Below are positions 21,482 through 31,513 of a stretch of 64,000 nt of DNA, piece by piece; position 1 is the first letter of the stretch, and every line of letters starts with the position of its first letter. The DNA comes from Lophium mytilinum (taxonomy: Eukaryota > Ascomycota > Dothideomycetes > Mytilinidiales > Mytilinidiaceae), in contig MU004181.1 in the NCBI GenBank assembly GCA_010093605.1, positions 3,626,215-3,690,214 of the forward strand, given 5' to 3'. The notes under the pieces were generated by a model. It was not told the DNA's origin. It saw only the letters and a program-made list of their open reading frames with translations, and did no database searches. A program made the position numbers and the translations under genes.

Positions 21482-24400
21482 TCAGCCCTTTTCCACCCCG
21501 TTGGTACGCGGCTGCTGCTCCATAAGGACGTCCATGAAACTCGGCCTCTTAACAAACCCTGGAGATCTTGACTCTTCTTTGATGTGAGCTGGCCAGGCCT
21601 TGGAGCTACAGATACTCCCCATCAGGTCCTTTAAGGCTGGAATTTCCTTCGCGACCATCGCAAAACTGTCCAAGGGTATCCAGTACAAGCCTTCCATACT
21701 GAGAAACTGCTCCTTAGCATCATTGATGCTTTGCTGAATTTTCTTGTAGTTAAAGTCTTCCTCGCCCTCCATCGGGAATCGATAATCCTGGGCAAGTTTC
21801 GCTATGTCGTATTTCCGCAAAAACAGCTCTCTTTGTTGTGGAGTGACCTCTTTGCGCGACCATTCCGAGTAGGGTGGTTCCATGTAGGCCAGATCAAGCT
21901 CTGGTAGCCCAAGAATTCCGGCGGCTTGAAAGGACATCATCCACGGGTCGTCTGCTTGGACACTGGGATCAATGTCCTGCAACGCAACTTTGTAAAGCGG
22001 CAAAAATCCTGCCGAAATTCCCATTTCATCTCCAGAGAAATGCAAGGGGCGATTGGACCCCAATTCCGCAGCACGTTTTAACACCGTAGGAAGCTTCGAT
22101 AGGCGTTCCAAGCGTGCAACCTCTTTAGCCTTTTCTTCTGCTAATCTCCTTGCTTCATTCTCAGCGGCAATACGTGCAGCCTCGTCAGCTAGCCTTTTGG
22201 CTTCAGCCTCCGCCTCAGCCTTTTGCTTTGCAGCCTCTTCCTCTGCAGCCTTACGTGCTAACGCTTCTTCTTCCGCTTTACGGGCAGTTTCCTCTTCCGC
22301 TTTACGGGCAGCTTCCTCTTCCGCTTTCCGTACAGCTTCTTCTTCGGCAGCTTTGCGTTTGACCTCTGCGGCTCGTCGTTCAGCTTCTTCACGGCGGGAT
22401 TGAAGAACTGCCTCTGGGGTTGTAGCCTTCTCTGGTGGAGCTGTAGTCTTCTTAGGCTCAGCAGCTGGAATGGGCGCCTTCTTAGATTTGGCCTCGTCGC
22501 CGGATTTGTCTTCAATGGTGCTCTTCGTCTCCTTGCTCTTTTCTCGATCAATAATACGGGCCTTTGCAATCATCTTCTTGATGGCCTTCCTGTCGTCGGG
22601 CGACTCCGCATCTGGGGTAGGTTTGATATCGCGCGACTTCTCCCGTTCGCTAGGCTTTGACTTGGTAAGTGGCTTCTTGATGGCTTTTCGAGAATTTTCT
22701 TCTTCGCTATCTTCCGAATGAGCTCCACTAGCACGTCTCTTAGACTCCCGGTTCTCCACCCGAGACTTGATGGGCTTCTTTATTGCCTTTTGCTCCTGGT
22801 CTTCGCTGTAAGACCTTCGCTTCGCAATGGGTTTCCTTTGAGGCTCCGGGCTTTCGTCGGACTCTGAAGACGCTGTCTCGTCGTCGACTACTTGTCTTCG
22901 TCTTTTCTTGGCATCTCGTTGGTTGGACAATTCACGCCCTGAGATCAGCCGTCCCCTCGTCTTCTGTGGGGCCGTTGAAAACTTGGTGTGGGTGTGCTGT
23001 ATCCGTCTGGTCTCGTGCCGTGGCGAAGAGGAGCGCTCGCGCTGGGGCGATGACTTCCTCTTCGGGCGGGCTGGGGCGGCACTTTGTGCTTCCTTCCTGT
23101 TCCGTTTCGGGCTTTTGTGTTCAACGCGGTGCCTGTCGTACGCTGCCTTCAAAAGATCTCTTTCCTGCTCCCATTTAGGCCCTTCTCTTTCCTCGGATAT
23201 CTCGAAGTAGGTACGGCCTTCTCGGTTGCGCTTCGTAGGATCGAAAGAATCTTGCTCCAGTATCAGTTTGATAATTCTGAGATGGCCCCTCCCAATGGTG
23301 ACGAGCATAGGAGTTTCGCTGTGCTTGGACGGGTCCGGATCCGCTTTTAGTCCGCTAGCTAAGAGAATGCTCAAGATGTCATAGTGACCTCCGCGAGCAG
23401 CCGCAACACCGCAAGCAATGTTCGGTTTGATGTTGCTGTTCAACAATTCGCCCACTGCCAATATGTCACCTTCGCCAGCTTTTTCGATGAGGGTCTCGGT
23501 GTTGAACTCGTTGTACAGTAGCCGAGATGTTGTTCTCTGCTCACTTGCGCCGGTAGCGTTGTCTGCATCCTCCAGGGTGTTGGTTTCGCGGCGCATAGCT
23601 TGCTTTAGCTCCTTTTCGATCTCCTTCATATCGTCTTCATCGTCGTTGAGCACGTCAATAGCACGTTGGCCCTTCTTATTCTGGTGATGTGGATTTACTT
23701 TAGCTTTCCCGAGCAACAGCTTCACAACTTCCAAATGGCCATTCTCTACAGCGTCAATCAGAGGTGTGTCTCGGTCGTTCGATTCGCAATCGGTGCGGCA
23801 GCCTTGGTCGAGCAAGAACTCTACAATCTCGAAATGTCCGTTGAGTGAGGCCTTCTGGAGTGGTGCTATTCCGGCAAAATCTTCCTGATTCAGCTCCTCT
23901 GGGGCCGCGTTGAAGGCCGCTTGTGCCGCCTCAAGGTCGCCCTTTTCGCATTCCCTAGCCAGCCTAGTTGCGCCGAAACGATCCACGTTCTTCTTTGGCA
24001 TCATTGCGCGCGCCGGGGACGTTAGAGCGCGATGTGACGATCGCTTGACGCGTGCGTGAGGAGGGATGTTCGGCGTTAGGACGGGTCGTGGAGAGGAGGA
24101 CGTCTCGGAGCTCGTATCAGACCAAGTCTTGCGCTCCATGGACGGCAGAACGATGGAGGACAGCTCGCGCCTCTTGCGGCCTTGCACGCCCTGCAAAACA
24201 GACTGTGTCGACGCGGACCGTTTGTGCGGGTGAGTACCAGACGGTGCAGGAGACGGGGGCTGGTTGCGATGGCCGGGAGTGTCGCGCGCAAGGCCGTCGA
24301 TCTTCGGCTTCTGGCGTGCTGGCTCGGCGGCCTTGGGACTAGAGTCTTCGCGAAGCTTGCGTTTACGGGACTCGACCGCAGACTGGCTTCTACCGCGTGT

Positions 24401-24805
24401 GGTGACGGGGCGCGACGGCGACGACGCCGCGTGAGAGGGTGACTCAGGCGGCTCGGCTGGGCTCCTCTGTTGTTCTGGCCGCGAGGTCGTGCGGCTGCTG
24501 GGCGACGTGGGAGCAGACATCCTGCCGTCATGCTCGCTGCCGTGCTTGGCGCCGTTGGTTTCCTTCTTCGACGCAGAGCTTGCAGCCGAGCGCACGACTG
24601 CATCTACGTCGTCCTCGGTCTTGATGCCAGCGTCGGACAGCACCACCGTCTCGGCCTCCGACTCATTCTGGGCATCGTCATCGTGGCTCGGGGCAGGCAC
24701 CGGCGGCGAGGCTCTGGCAGCGGCAGCGGGTTGCTCTTTTGCAGGTGAGGGCAGCGAGGGCTTCGGGGCGGGCGACGTGGACGCTGGGTGTGCGCTACTG
24801 GGCAT
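21482..24805 (-). CDS. Hos4-like ankyrin protein, probable Set3 histone-deacetylase complex subunit
   Basis: Hos4 is the ankyrin subunit of Set3C, which represses transcription with the Hos2 and Hst1 deacetylases. Single open frame, 1107 residues, ATG at 24805. The first 260 residues are Ser/Pro-rich and disordered with nuclear-type basic clusters. Ankyrin repeats at about 270-390 include GIAPLQKASLNGHFEIVEFL and DTPLIDAVENGHLEVVKLLL, and further repeats lie near 435-535. A long Arg/Lys/Glu/Ala region at about 780-910 has imperfect RKAEEEA heptad-like repeats forming a helix or coiled coil. A conserved globular C-terminus follows (ELGSNRPLHFSGDEM, then LPLYKVALQDIDPS). The combination of split ankyrins, KAEEE helix and this C-terminus is what I associate with fungal Hos4. 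The link to Set3C is from family knowledge only. Confidence 0.75.
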   Translation of the reverse strand: MPSSAHPASTSPAPKPSLPSPAKEQPAAAARASPPVPAPSHDDDAQNESEAETVVLSDAGIKTEDDVDAVVRSAASSASKKETNGAKHGSEHDGRMSAPTSPSSRTTSRPEQQRSPAEPPESPSHAASSPSRPVTTRGRSQSAVESRKRKLREDSSPKAAEPARQKPKIDGLARDTPGHRNQPPSPAPSGTHPHKRSASTQSVLQGVQGRKRRELSSIVLPSMERKTWSDTSSETSSSPRPVLTPNIPPHARVKRSSHRALTSPARAMMPKKNVDRFGATRLARECEKGDLEAAQAAFNAAPEELNQEDFAGIAPLQKASLNGHFEIVEFLLDQGCRTDCESNDRDTPLIDAVENGHLEVVKLLLGKAKVNPHHQNKKGQRAIDVLNDDEDDMKEIEKELKQAMRRETNTLEDADNATGASEQRTTSRLLYNEFNTETLIEKAGEGDILAVGELLNSNIKPNIACGVAAARGGHYDILSILLASGLKADPDPSKHSETPMLVTIGRGHLRIIKLILEQDSFDPTKRNREGRTYFEISEEREGPKWEQERDLLKAAYDRHRVEHKSPKRNRKEAQSAAPARPKRKSSPQRERSSSPRHETRRIQHTHTKFSTAPQKTRGRLISGRELSNQRDAKKRRRQVVDDETASSESDESPEPQRKPIAKRRSYSEDQEQKAIKKPIKSRVENRESKRRASGAHSEDSEEENSRKAIKKPLTKSKPSEREKSRDIKPTPDAESPDDRKAIKKMIAKARIIDREKSKETKSTIEDKSGDEAKSKKAPIPAAEPKKTTAPPEKATTPEAVLQSRREEAERRAAEVKRKAAEEEAVRKAEEEAARKAEEETARKAEEEALARKAAEEEAAKQKAEAEAEAKRLADEAARIAAENEARRLAEEKAKEVARLERLSKLPTVLKRAAELGSNRPLHFSGDEMGISAGFLPLYKVALQDIDPSVQADDPWMMSFQAAGILGLPELDLAYMEPPYSEWSRKEVTPQQRELFLRKYDIAKLAQDYRFPMEGEEDFNYKKIQQSINDAKEQFLSMEGLYWIPLDSFAMVAKEIPALKDLMGSICSSKAWPAHIKEESRSPGFVKRPSFMDVLMEQQPRTNGVEKG

Positions 24806-25106
24806 TATGGGAGACAGGATGGGATGGGTCCTGCCTCATTGCGAACTGAGGGTGCTCGGGGCGATGGCAGGGTGGCGGGCGAGGCCGTCGAGATCGTGAT
24901 GCAGGTGGGAGGTGAAAGGGTGAGGGAGATTGGATGTTGCGGCCTTTCGTATCGCCAGATCCAAAGCGGCTTACTGCCTCCGCTTGGCGCTGTGGGCACG
25001 CTTCAGACCCGTGGAAATTCAGACCCCAAACCATAACAATAACATCGCCATTCCGCGATTGACAGCAATTCGACCCGTGGGCCTGGTGCATCACAGCGGC
25101 CTGCCC
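24806..25106. promoter_or_regulatory. Divergent promoter region, Hos4-like / polyprenol reductase
   Basis: 301 bp between divergent ATGs at 24805 and 25107. It is inferred to be a bidirectional promoter. No factor site is assigned. Confidence 0.45.
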
Positions 25107-26104
25107 ATGGACCTGAATGGATCTCTCGCCGCGTTGCTGGACCCCGTACTGCTGCTGCGTGTCTTCTACCTGGCCGCCGCCGCTCTGGTATCTCCAGCCT
25201 TTTCCTGTGGCCTCTGCCAGCTTTTCCGCTGACTTAGCTGGTATGCGCCCAGATACTGCTCATCAGCGCCGTGCCTGCACTTAGCGATCGCTTTCTTGCT
25301 TATGGCTCTCGTTCTGCCCGTCCCATTGCGCCCAAGAATGGACCCACGACCGTCCTCACCCGCTTTCTTGACCATCTGACGACCTATCGCGTCCCGCATC
25401 GCTACTTTACCCATTTCTATATCCTCTCCACCTTGAGCTCCCTGTTTTGGGCGCACCAGATATGGACACGTGGGCCTGGCTTTGAGCTCCTAGCCACCTT
25501 CGTCCCCAGAGACGCTCCTAGCATGACTCTTCCGCAGATCTGGATGGTTTGGGCATTGATGCTGCTGCAGGGAGTTCGCCGCCTTCTTGAGTGTTTGACG
25601 TCCTCGAGGTCGACGAGCACCATGTGGATAGGACACTACGTCCTCGGCCTGCTCTTCTACCTGACAGTGAACATCAGCATCTGGATTGAAGGGGCTCAGG
25701 TGATCTGCGCTGCCTCCCCTTCGTCACACCGCGAACCAGTGCTCTCATCGCTCATTCAGCCCTTGTCTCTCCCCGTCCTGCTCGCAGCCCATGTCGGCCA
25801 GCACAGCTACCACACCTACCTGTCGTCTCTTCGCACGACGAAGCAGTCGTACAGTCTGCCCTCCCATCCGCTGTTTCTGAACGCCATCTGCCCCCATTAC
25901 ACGCTTGAGGTCTTGATATATGCCTGTCTGGCTCTTCTTGCGGCACCCGAGGGCCGGCTAGTGAATTGGACTCTTGCGGCTGGAGTAGTATTCGTAGCCG
26001 TTAATCTCGGTGTCACTGCTCAGGGCACTAAAGCGTGGTATATTGATCAATTCGGCGCGGAGAAGGTGGCTCGGAGGTGGAAGATGGTCCCAGGAATATG
26101 GTAG
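25107..26104 (+). CDS. DFG10: Polyprenol reductase (Dfg10/SRD5A3 type)
   Basis: This ER enzyme reduces polyprenol towards dolichol for N-glycosylation. Exons are 25107-25187 and 25253-26104 (65 bp intron, gtatct...gcccag), giving 310 residues. The splice fuses VFYLAAAAL to ILLISAVPALSDRF to complete TM1, which supports this acceptor over the next AG at 25268. Steroid-5-alpha-reductase-family marks are GVRRLLECL near the middle, QHSYHTYLSSLR, then PHYTLEVLIYACLALL, and the terminal EKVARRWKMVPGIW. Around six membrane segments are visible. Fungi use this subfamily for dolichol rather than steroids. The product matches SRD5A3/Dfg10 better than Tsc13 because of the HPLFLNAICPHYTLE block. Confidence 0.85.
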
Positions 26105-26109
26105 ATTGT

Positions 26110-26350
26110 GAAAGAAGTAGTTACAAAACTTGTCCTAATCCAGAGCCTGCCGATCTTAACTTCACGTCCTGATTCTCTTGAATACGCTGGGGCACCTCAT
26201 GCACTGTAATACGGAAAAACCCCATTAGAATTACAGTACGCTCGATTTGAAGGGCACGGAAATTGACACACTACTTGGATCATTTCGAGTACGTTGAAGC
26301 ACCTCATAGAGTCGTAAGAGAGTAGCAATTTACATGGTAAGGCACTGTAA
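26110..26350 (-). repeat. Two degenerate units of the dispersed repeat
   Basis: Read on the minus strand, one unit starts near 26320 (actctatgaggtgcttcaac, then gtactcgaaatgatc) and a second near 26210 (gcatgaggtgccccagcgta, then atcaggacgtgaagtt). They match the cores at 17.6-18.1 kb and lie just past the stop of the polyprenol reductase, antisense to it. Confidence 0.6.
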
Positions 26351-26673
26351 ATTAGGAGGGAGATTTTCATTGCTATCACTAGACAGCATCCTAACAAGAG
26401 CAAGGGACCATAGGTCCAGTCTTTGTACATCGACCTAACACCGCCTGGGGCATTCTGGAGAGGTATGAGGACTGTCAAAATATTACGATATCCCTTCTAG
26501 ACTGCCGAAAATAGTTTGAGTGCTCTAAAAACAAATCATTGTGCACGGTCCAAGTCGAGTTCAAGATATCCCGCTCTGCCTTCTGCCTATACTCCCGAAC
26601 ACTCTTTCCAGAAATTCTCAACATACTCAACCTCCATAGCCAGCAGAGACACATCCACCAAACATGGCTCAAA

Positions 26674-27804
26674 ATGACTTCCCAAACCCCGCACCGACCC
26701 CAAATGCGGAAGACCCGCTTCGTATGCATCTCCGACACCCACAACCAAACACCTAAGCTTCCCCGCGGCGACGTGCTGATCCACGCGGGCGATCTCACCA
26801 ACCAAGGCAGCCTGACGGAGCTGCAAAAGACAGTCGCATGGCTCGAGAAAGCCGACTTCGAGGCTAAGATCATCATCGCAGGTACATACATCCATCCGCT
26901 CGTCTGCAAGCTCCAAAAGCAACCCCACCACGCCGATCTAACATGTATCTACCTATTTGCAGGAAACCACGACATCACCCTCGACGCCCCCTTCTACCAC
27001 GCCCACGGCACCTCCTGGCGCTTCCCCGAGCCCCAAGACCCAGCCGCATGCCTCAAGCTCCTCGCGGAGTCACCCTCCCTCACCTACCTCCAGCACCAGT
27101 CCGCCTCGATCCGTCTCCGCTCGCCTACAGGGCCTCACACACGCTTCACGGTCTTCGGCAGCCCATACTCGCCTACGCTATGCCAATGGGCTTTTCAGTA
27201 CGCGGAAGCGGATGCCGCTGAGCTCTGGGACGCGATCCCTGAAGACACGGATGTGGTGATAACGCATACCCCACCGCGGAATCACTGCGACGCAGCCGGC
27301 GCCGGGCATTCACGTGGGTGCGAGGGGCTCCGACGGCGGTTATGGCGTGTGAGGCCGCGGCTGGCGGTTTGTGGGCATATACATGAAGGGAGGGGTGCAG
27401 AGAGGGTGCGTTGGGATGGCAATGGGGAGGAAGGGTGCTTGGAGGAGGGCAGTGAGCTGTGGGAGGATACAAGCGCTGGGAGTAAGAAGCAGTCGCTTGT
27501 TGACTTGACGGGGAAGGGGAATGGGAAAGGCTGGAGGGGCTTAGGGGACGACGGCGTGGAGACACGTCACGATATCGCCAGCCTTGGATTGGGAGGGCAG
27601 TCTAAAGGTGGGGGCCAGCCTGGTGGTGCTGGCTTAACGCGGGAAAAAGGGGAGGAGAAAGTGAGGAGGGAGACTACTACTTGTGTGGTCAATGCTGCTT
27701 TCATGGCGGCGGGCTATGGAGAAGGACCGAAGCGGTTCAATAAGCCTATCGTGGTTGATATGGATCTCCCGATTTGGACGGATGGTGACGATGGCGAGAC
27801 TTAG
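26674..27804 (+). CDS. Calcineurin-like metallophosphoesterase
   Basis: A small MPPED-type phosphoesterase, substrate unknown. Exons are 26674-26881 and 26963-27804 (81 bp intron, gtacat...ttgcag), giving 349 residues. Metal-binding motifs are in order: CISDTHNQ near residue 19, VLIHAGDLTNQG near residue 38, AGNHD rebuilt exactly across the splice, THTPPRNHCD near residue 190, and CGHIHEGRG near residue 230. After the GHIH motif comes a Gly-rich, low-complexity insert of about 70 residues before the final VVNAAFMAAGY strand, longer than in animal MPPED proteins. The ATG chosen is the first in the coding frame. An ATG nine bases upstream is in another frame. Confidence 0.88.
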   Translation: MTSQTPHRPQMRKTRFVCISDTHNQTPKLPRGDVLIHAGDLTNQGSLTELQKTVAWLEKADFEAKIIIAGTYIHPLVCKLQKQPHHADLTCIYLFAGNHDITLDAPFYHAHGTSWRFPEPQDPAACLKLLAESPSLTYLQHQSASIRLRSPTGPHTRFTVFGSPYSPTLCQWAFQYAEADAAELWDAIPEDTDVVITHTPPRNHCDAAGAGHSRGCEGLRRRLWRVRPRLAVCGHIHEGRGAERVRWDGNGEEGCLEEGSELWEDTSAGSKKQSLVDLTGKGNGKGWRGLGDDGVETRHDIASLGLGGQSKGGGQPGGAGLTREKGEEKVRRETTTCVVNAAFMAAGYGEGPKRFNKPIVVDMDLPIWTDGDDGET

Positions 27805-29620
27805 TTTTATAGTTCTATGTATGGAGCAGAGACAGGCAGCTGTTCGCGCGGCATGATCTCACGATACATGAGAGGTGCTACCTGTCACTGCCACAGGTTC
27901 TGAACGGCGCATGGAATGACGCTCCGAGGCGGCCAGGCAATCAGACCCTCACACGTTCGGGCCTTGGTGTTGCACCACCAGAGACTCAGGTCCCCGCACG
28001 GCGCTGGATCCCTGATCCTTCCACTTTACTCGATAGATGCTTGATTGGCCATGTGAGTGGGCGGGCCGGGACGACACGACGAGTACCTTGGGCTAGCATT
28101 GGGTGCCGCGCCAATCGCCGGGAGAAAGGGCAGGGCGATCAGTCGACGTCTCAACGGCGCGGCGAGGCAGAGAGCAAAGGCTGCGATGCCTTCTGATACT
28201 ACTAGAAGGGTTGCCTCACATCACGCCCCGTGGGAGGGAGGGCACAGAGAGGTCGACAAGGCCGGCAATGCAGCAGGGCGTCACACCACAAGCGGCGCCA
28301 TGTCTGCGTCGTGGGGATGCTCGAGGCTAGCCTGAGGGGGCTTCTGGGGCAGACGGTGGTGTTGATGGGCCAATGGTTGAGGGCTGCAGCCAGAGGCCCA
28401 ATGGAAAATATCGCATCAGCTGGCCTCTCTCCTGGCACCAGGAAGAGGCAGCTGCTTCGACGGAGAAAGCAGGCTGCCAGTCGGCCGAGCAGCACGAGAG
28501 CGATGAGAGTGATTCCAATTGCTTGCAAATAACGTGCAAATAACGCTGGGCCGTGACAATTGACGGACTGCACGCCCTGAAGATCGAGAGAGGCATGCTT
28601 GATAATGGGGGCGCAATCGACGCTGCATCTCGACGAGGTCGCGGAACTGCGGCCTGCTGGTCTGCTCCCGGGTTTGGCCATGGGCAAGAGACCTCGCAGC
28701 CATCAGCAACAAATAGCGACAGCCGCCGTGCCCGACGTGCAGGACGGTCTCTCACGCTGAGGCCAGCGCTTAGAAACTTTGCTCCAATGGTCGAGTCAGC
28801 CAAACTGCAGCCAGTGGCCGCTCAACACCACGCCGGCGTGCTCCAGCTTGACATCGCAGTGCCCAGCCGCTTGAGGCCCCGAGGCCAATGGCGCCGTCGA
28901 CGGGCGTGGCGAGGTGACGACGAGGCAGCGGCGCGCATCGCGGGCAGCGTGGGCAGTGTGCTGAAGTGAAGACGAGGCGCAAGGCGGGCACGCTTTTGAC
29001 TTTGAGAGCGGCAGCCCTGGCGAAACGGAACAGGCAGCCAGGAGGGGCCTGTCGGGGTGCATGTATATGAGGTGGCTGTCGCGAGCATCTCACGTCTGCA
29101 GTGTTGCTGGAAAAGCGTGGGTTGGAGTTCGTGCAAAGTGAAACCATCGATCGGCCCGGATCTCACCGCTGCGTTGCTGCTCTACCATTTGCACTGCCTC
29201 CCGCGCAACTCGCAACCGACGCCGGACACGTTTCCAAATCGCATACTTCCATACATTCCATACCGCTTCTCGGGCCTTCGATTCCCTTCAACGTCCGTCG
29301 CAGAATCAACCCTGACCCCTCGGCCGCTGGATCGCCGGACTTGTGCCTTACTCACCCCCCAGGCTGATGTAATCCTGTGCGCAGCACCTCTCTCTCACCA
29401 CCGCATCACCACCATCAACGCCTTCCTACAAGACCCCCACCCCCCTCGATCCTGCAACGCCTATTCCTCCTCATACACCACACATCGACCACTCCAACCA
29501 CACCCGTATTATCAGAAATATCCACCCGACGCTGGCCCATCTCCGCTGCCTGCTCGCTGACGTCGCCGCCCAAACTGCATGTCCGCCGTCGCTCTCAGGA
29601 CCAGCTAGACTGCCTAGATC
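27805..29620. other. Long GC-rich intergenic region
   Basis: 1.8 kb with many overlapping open frames on both strands, which is expected of GC-rich DNA, and none with a family signature. The last 400 bp before 29621 are C/T-rich and short of G, as in fungal promoters and 5' UTRs. A short direct repeat, ataacgtgcaa / ataacgctgg, is near 28530. No RNA gene is recognised. Confidence 0.4.
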
Positions 29621-31513
29621 ATGGACTCCGACTTGCCCCCCGATCCATATGCCGCTCTCGGCGTGCCCAAGGACGCAGAGGCGGCCATCATCAAATCCAC
29701 GTACCGCAAGCTCGTCCTGAAGTGCCACCCGGACAAAGTCACCGACGAGTCGCTCAAACCACAGAAGCAGGCCGAGTTCCACAAAATCCAGAGCGCCTAC
29801 GAGATCATCGGAGACGAAGAGAAGCGCGCCACCTACGACGCCCAGGTCCGCCTCGCCGAGCTACGCAAGGAAAAGCTCGAACGCACCGGTGGCGGCACGC
29901 CCTCGCGCTCTGCCAGCTACGACTACCGCTCTCCGGCCTCCGCCGCCGCCTATGGCGGATCTCACTCCGGCCCGCGCTACGAGGAGCGGAAACCGAGCCG
30001 TGCCTATGAAGACGACAAGTACTTTGACGACCGGTCGTCGTCGAGGAAGTACGATGGCTACGAAGCATACGCCAAGCGGCCTGCGCCACGCTCCTCGCGC
30101 ACCGAGCGGGAGCCCGTCAGAGTGTCCAGGACTAGCGAGAAAGTAAAGTCCGACCACAAGAAGACCAAGGATAGGGAGGAGCGACGAGACCGCACCGCCA
30201 AGTTTGCCTATACTGAGGAGGATGAGTCGCCCGATGACAGGAACCGCTACGAGCGAGAATACAAGAAGCGCAATGAAGAGGAACGTCTTCGTGCGAAGCA
30301 GGTCGAAGAGCACGATAGGGCCAGGAAAGAGGCTGCTGATGCCCGACGAAAGGCTGACGAAGAACGTCGCAATGCCGAGGAGACAGCTGCGAGGTCTGCT
30401 CGTCGATCCTCTTCTCGCGACCGCGAAGACGACCGCTTCGCCGATGAGCGTGCACGAAAGCTGAGTGATATGACAGACAAAGCCAAGGTCTACATGTCGT
30501 CAGCGAGGCAGGCCGACTCACGACCACAGGCCAGCCGACAGAGCTCGTCGCGGGACGCGAGAGACTACTACGACCCTAGGCCTCGACGACCAGATGCACC
30601 GCGACGGTCTTCTGCTCTTCCTAGAGAGCGAGACGCAGCGCCCGCTGTATCCTCGGGTCGGGAAGGCCACCGCAAGGTGGAGATTGTCGATTGGGACGAC
30701 GATGGCAGGAAGCCTCCTTCCTTCAAGCACTCGAGCTCGTCACCTGCAGATATCAAGACGGTCCCACGCGCGACGCCACACCGTGCTCACACCATGGAAT
30801 CGAGTAAGGACCGTCGTCGCTCCGAAACTTCGCCCAGCCCAGTTTTCCGTCGGTCGGAAACGATGCCGTCCGTTCAGTCGTCGACTCGTAGGAAGGAGTC
30901 CACACCCATTCGGCCCTCAACGCTGCGCAACGAAAACGTATTACCTTCTGGCTCTAGGGACTCGAGTCCCGAAACCGCGGCCTACCCATCTATCCCCTCG
31001 GCGCAACCATCCGCCACAACAAAGAAATACTACTACTCAACCCCCGGAGGCGGCGTTACACTGGCTCCGGAGGATTATGGTCTAGGTGGACATCGAACTG
31101 TCCTCCGCGAACCCGAAGCTCGCCGTCGCCAGCGATCTCCATCTCCCTTGACGACTACCACCCGCACGGTGCCCGCCCCGACATCCTCATCGCGCTACCC
31201 ATCAGGAGCAGCAGCAGCGCCTAAATTAGGCCGCATTCCTCCTCCGCCGCTTGGTCGCTCTGCGACGATGAGTGCGAGCCCTGAGCGACGGCCGAGCCTA
31301 GACACAGGCCGCGGCCCCTCATTATATGGCGAACTCGACTCGGATTACCTCCGTGGCAAGCGAGGGGCCCAACAAACAAGCTTCGCTCCTGACAAGATCA
31401 ACTGGGCTAAGAAATATGGCCACGATGATGTGGATTACAGCGGCAGAGGTCGCGAGGATGAGCGAGCCTACCCCAAGCCTTCACTCAGAAGGAACGAAAC
31501 CTACGTCTACTAG
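29621..31513 (+). CDS. J-domain (DnaJ) protein with long charged tail
   Basis: J-domain proteins stimulate Hsp70 ATPase activity. Single exon, 630 residues. The J domain is at about residues 8-75: DPYAALGVPKDAEAAIIKST, then LKCHPDKVTDE with the essential HPD, then SAYEIIGDEEKRATYDA. No Gly/Phe region, zinc domain or C-terminal substrate domain follows, so this is a class C member. Residues 85-300 are Arg/Glu/Asp/Lys-rich and partly helical (EEHDRARKEAADARRKADEE). The rest is Ser/Pro/Arg-rich and disordered, ending LRRNETYVY. SR-like content suggests a nuclear or RNA-linked role, but that is inference. No signal peptide or membrane segment is seen. Confidence 0.88.
   Translation: MDSDLPPDPYAALGVPKDAEAAIIKSTYRKLVLKCHPDKVTDESLKPQKQAEFHKIQSAYEIIGDEEKRATYDAQVRLAELRKEKLERTGGGTPSRSASYDYRSPASAAAYGGSHSGPRYEERKPSRAYEDDKYFDDRSSSRKYDGYEAYAKRPAPRSSRTEREPVRVSRTSEKVKSDHKKTKDREERRDRTAKFAYTEEDESPDDRNRYEREYKKRNEEERLRAKQVEEHDRARKEAADARRKADEERRNAEETAARSARRSSSRDREDDRFADERARKLSDMTDKAKVYMSSARQADSRPQASRQSSSRDARDYYDPRPRRPDAPRRSSALPRERDAAPAVSSGREGHRKVEIVDWDDDGRKPPSFKHSSSSPADIKTVPRATPHRAHTMESSKDRRRSETSPSPVFRRSETMPSVQSSTRRKESTPIRPSTLRNENVLPSGSRDSSPETAAYPSIPSAQPSATTKKYYYSTPGGGVTLAPEDYGLGGHRTVLREPEARRRQRSPSPLTTTTRTVPAPTSSSRYPSGAAAAPKLGRIPPPPLGRSATMSASPERRPSLDTGRGPSLYGELDSDYLRGKRGAQQTSFAPDKINWAKKYGHDDVDYSGRGREDERAYPKPSLRRNETYVY

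Noticed and set aside
22053-22721. Long plus-strand open frames rich in Ala and Ser
   Set aside because: They are antisense to the Lys/Glu/Ala repeat region of the Hos4-like gene. The composition of the real gene keeps the other strand open.
28057-28969. Many overlapping frames in the GC-rich 27.8-29.6 kb interval
   Set aside because: Both strands are equally open, none has a motif, and codon pattern looks random.
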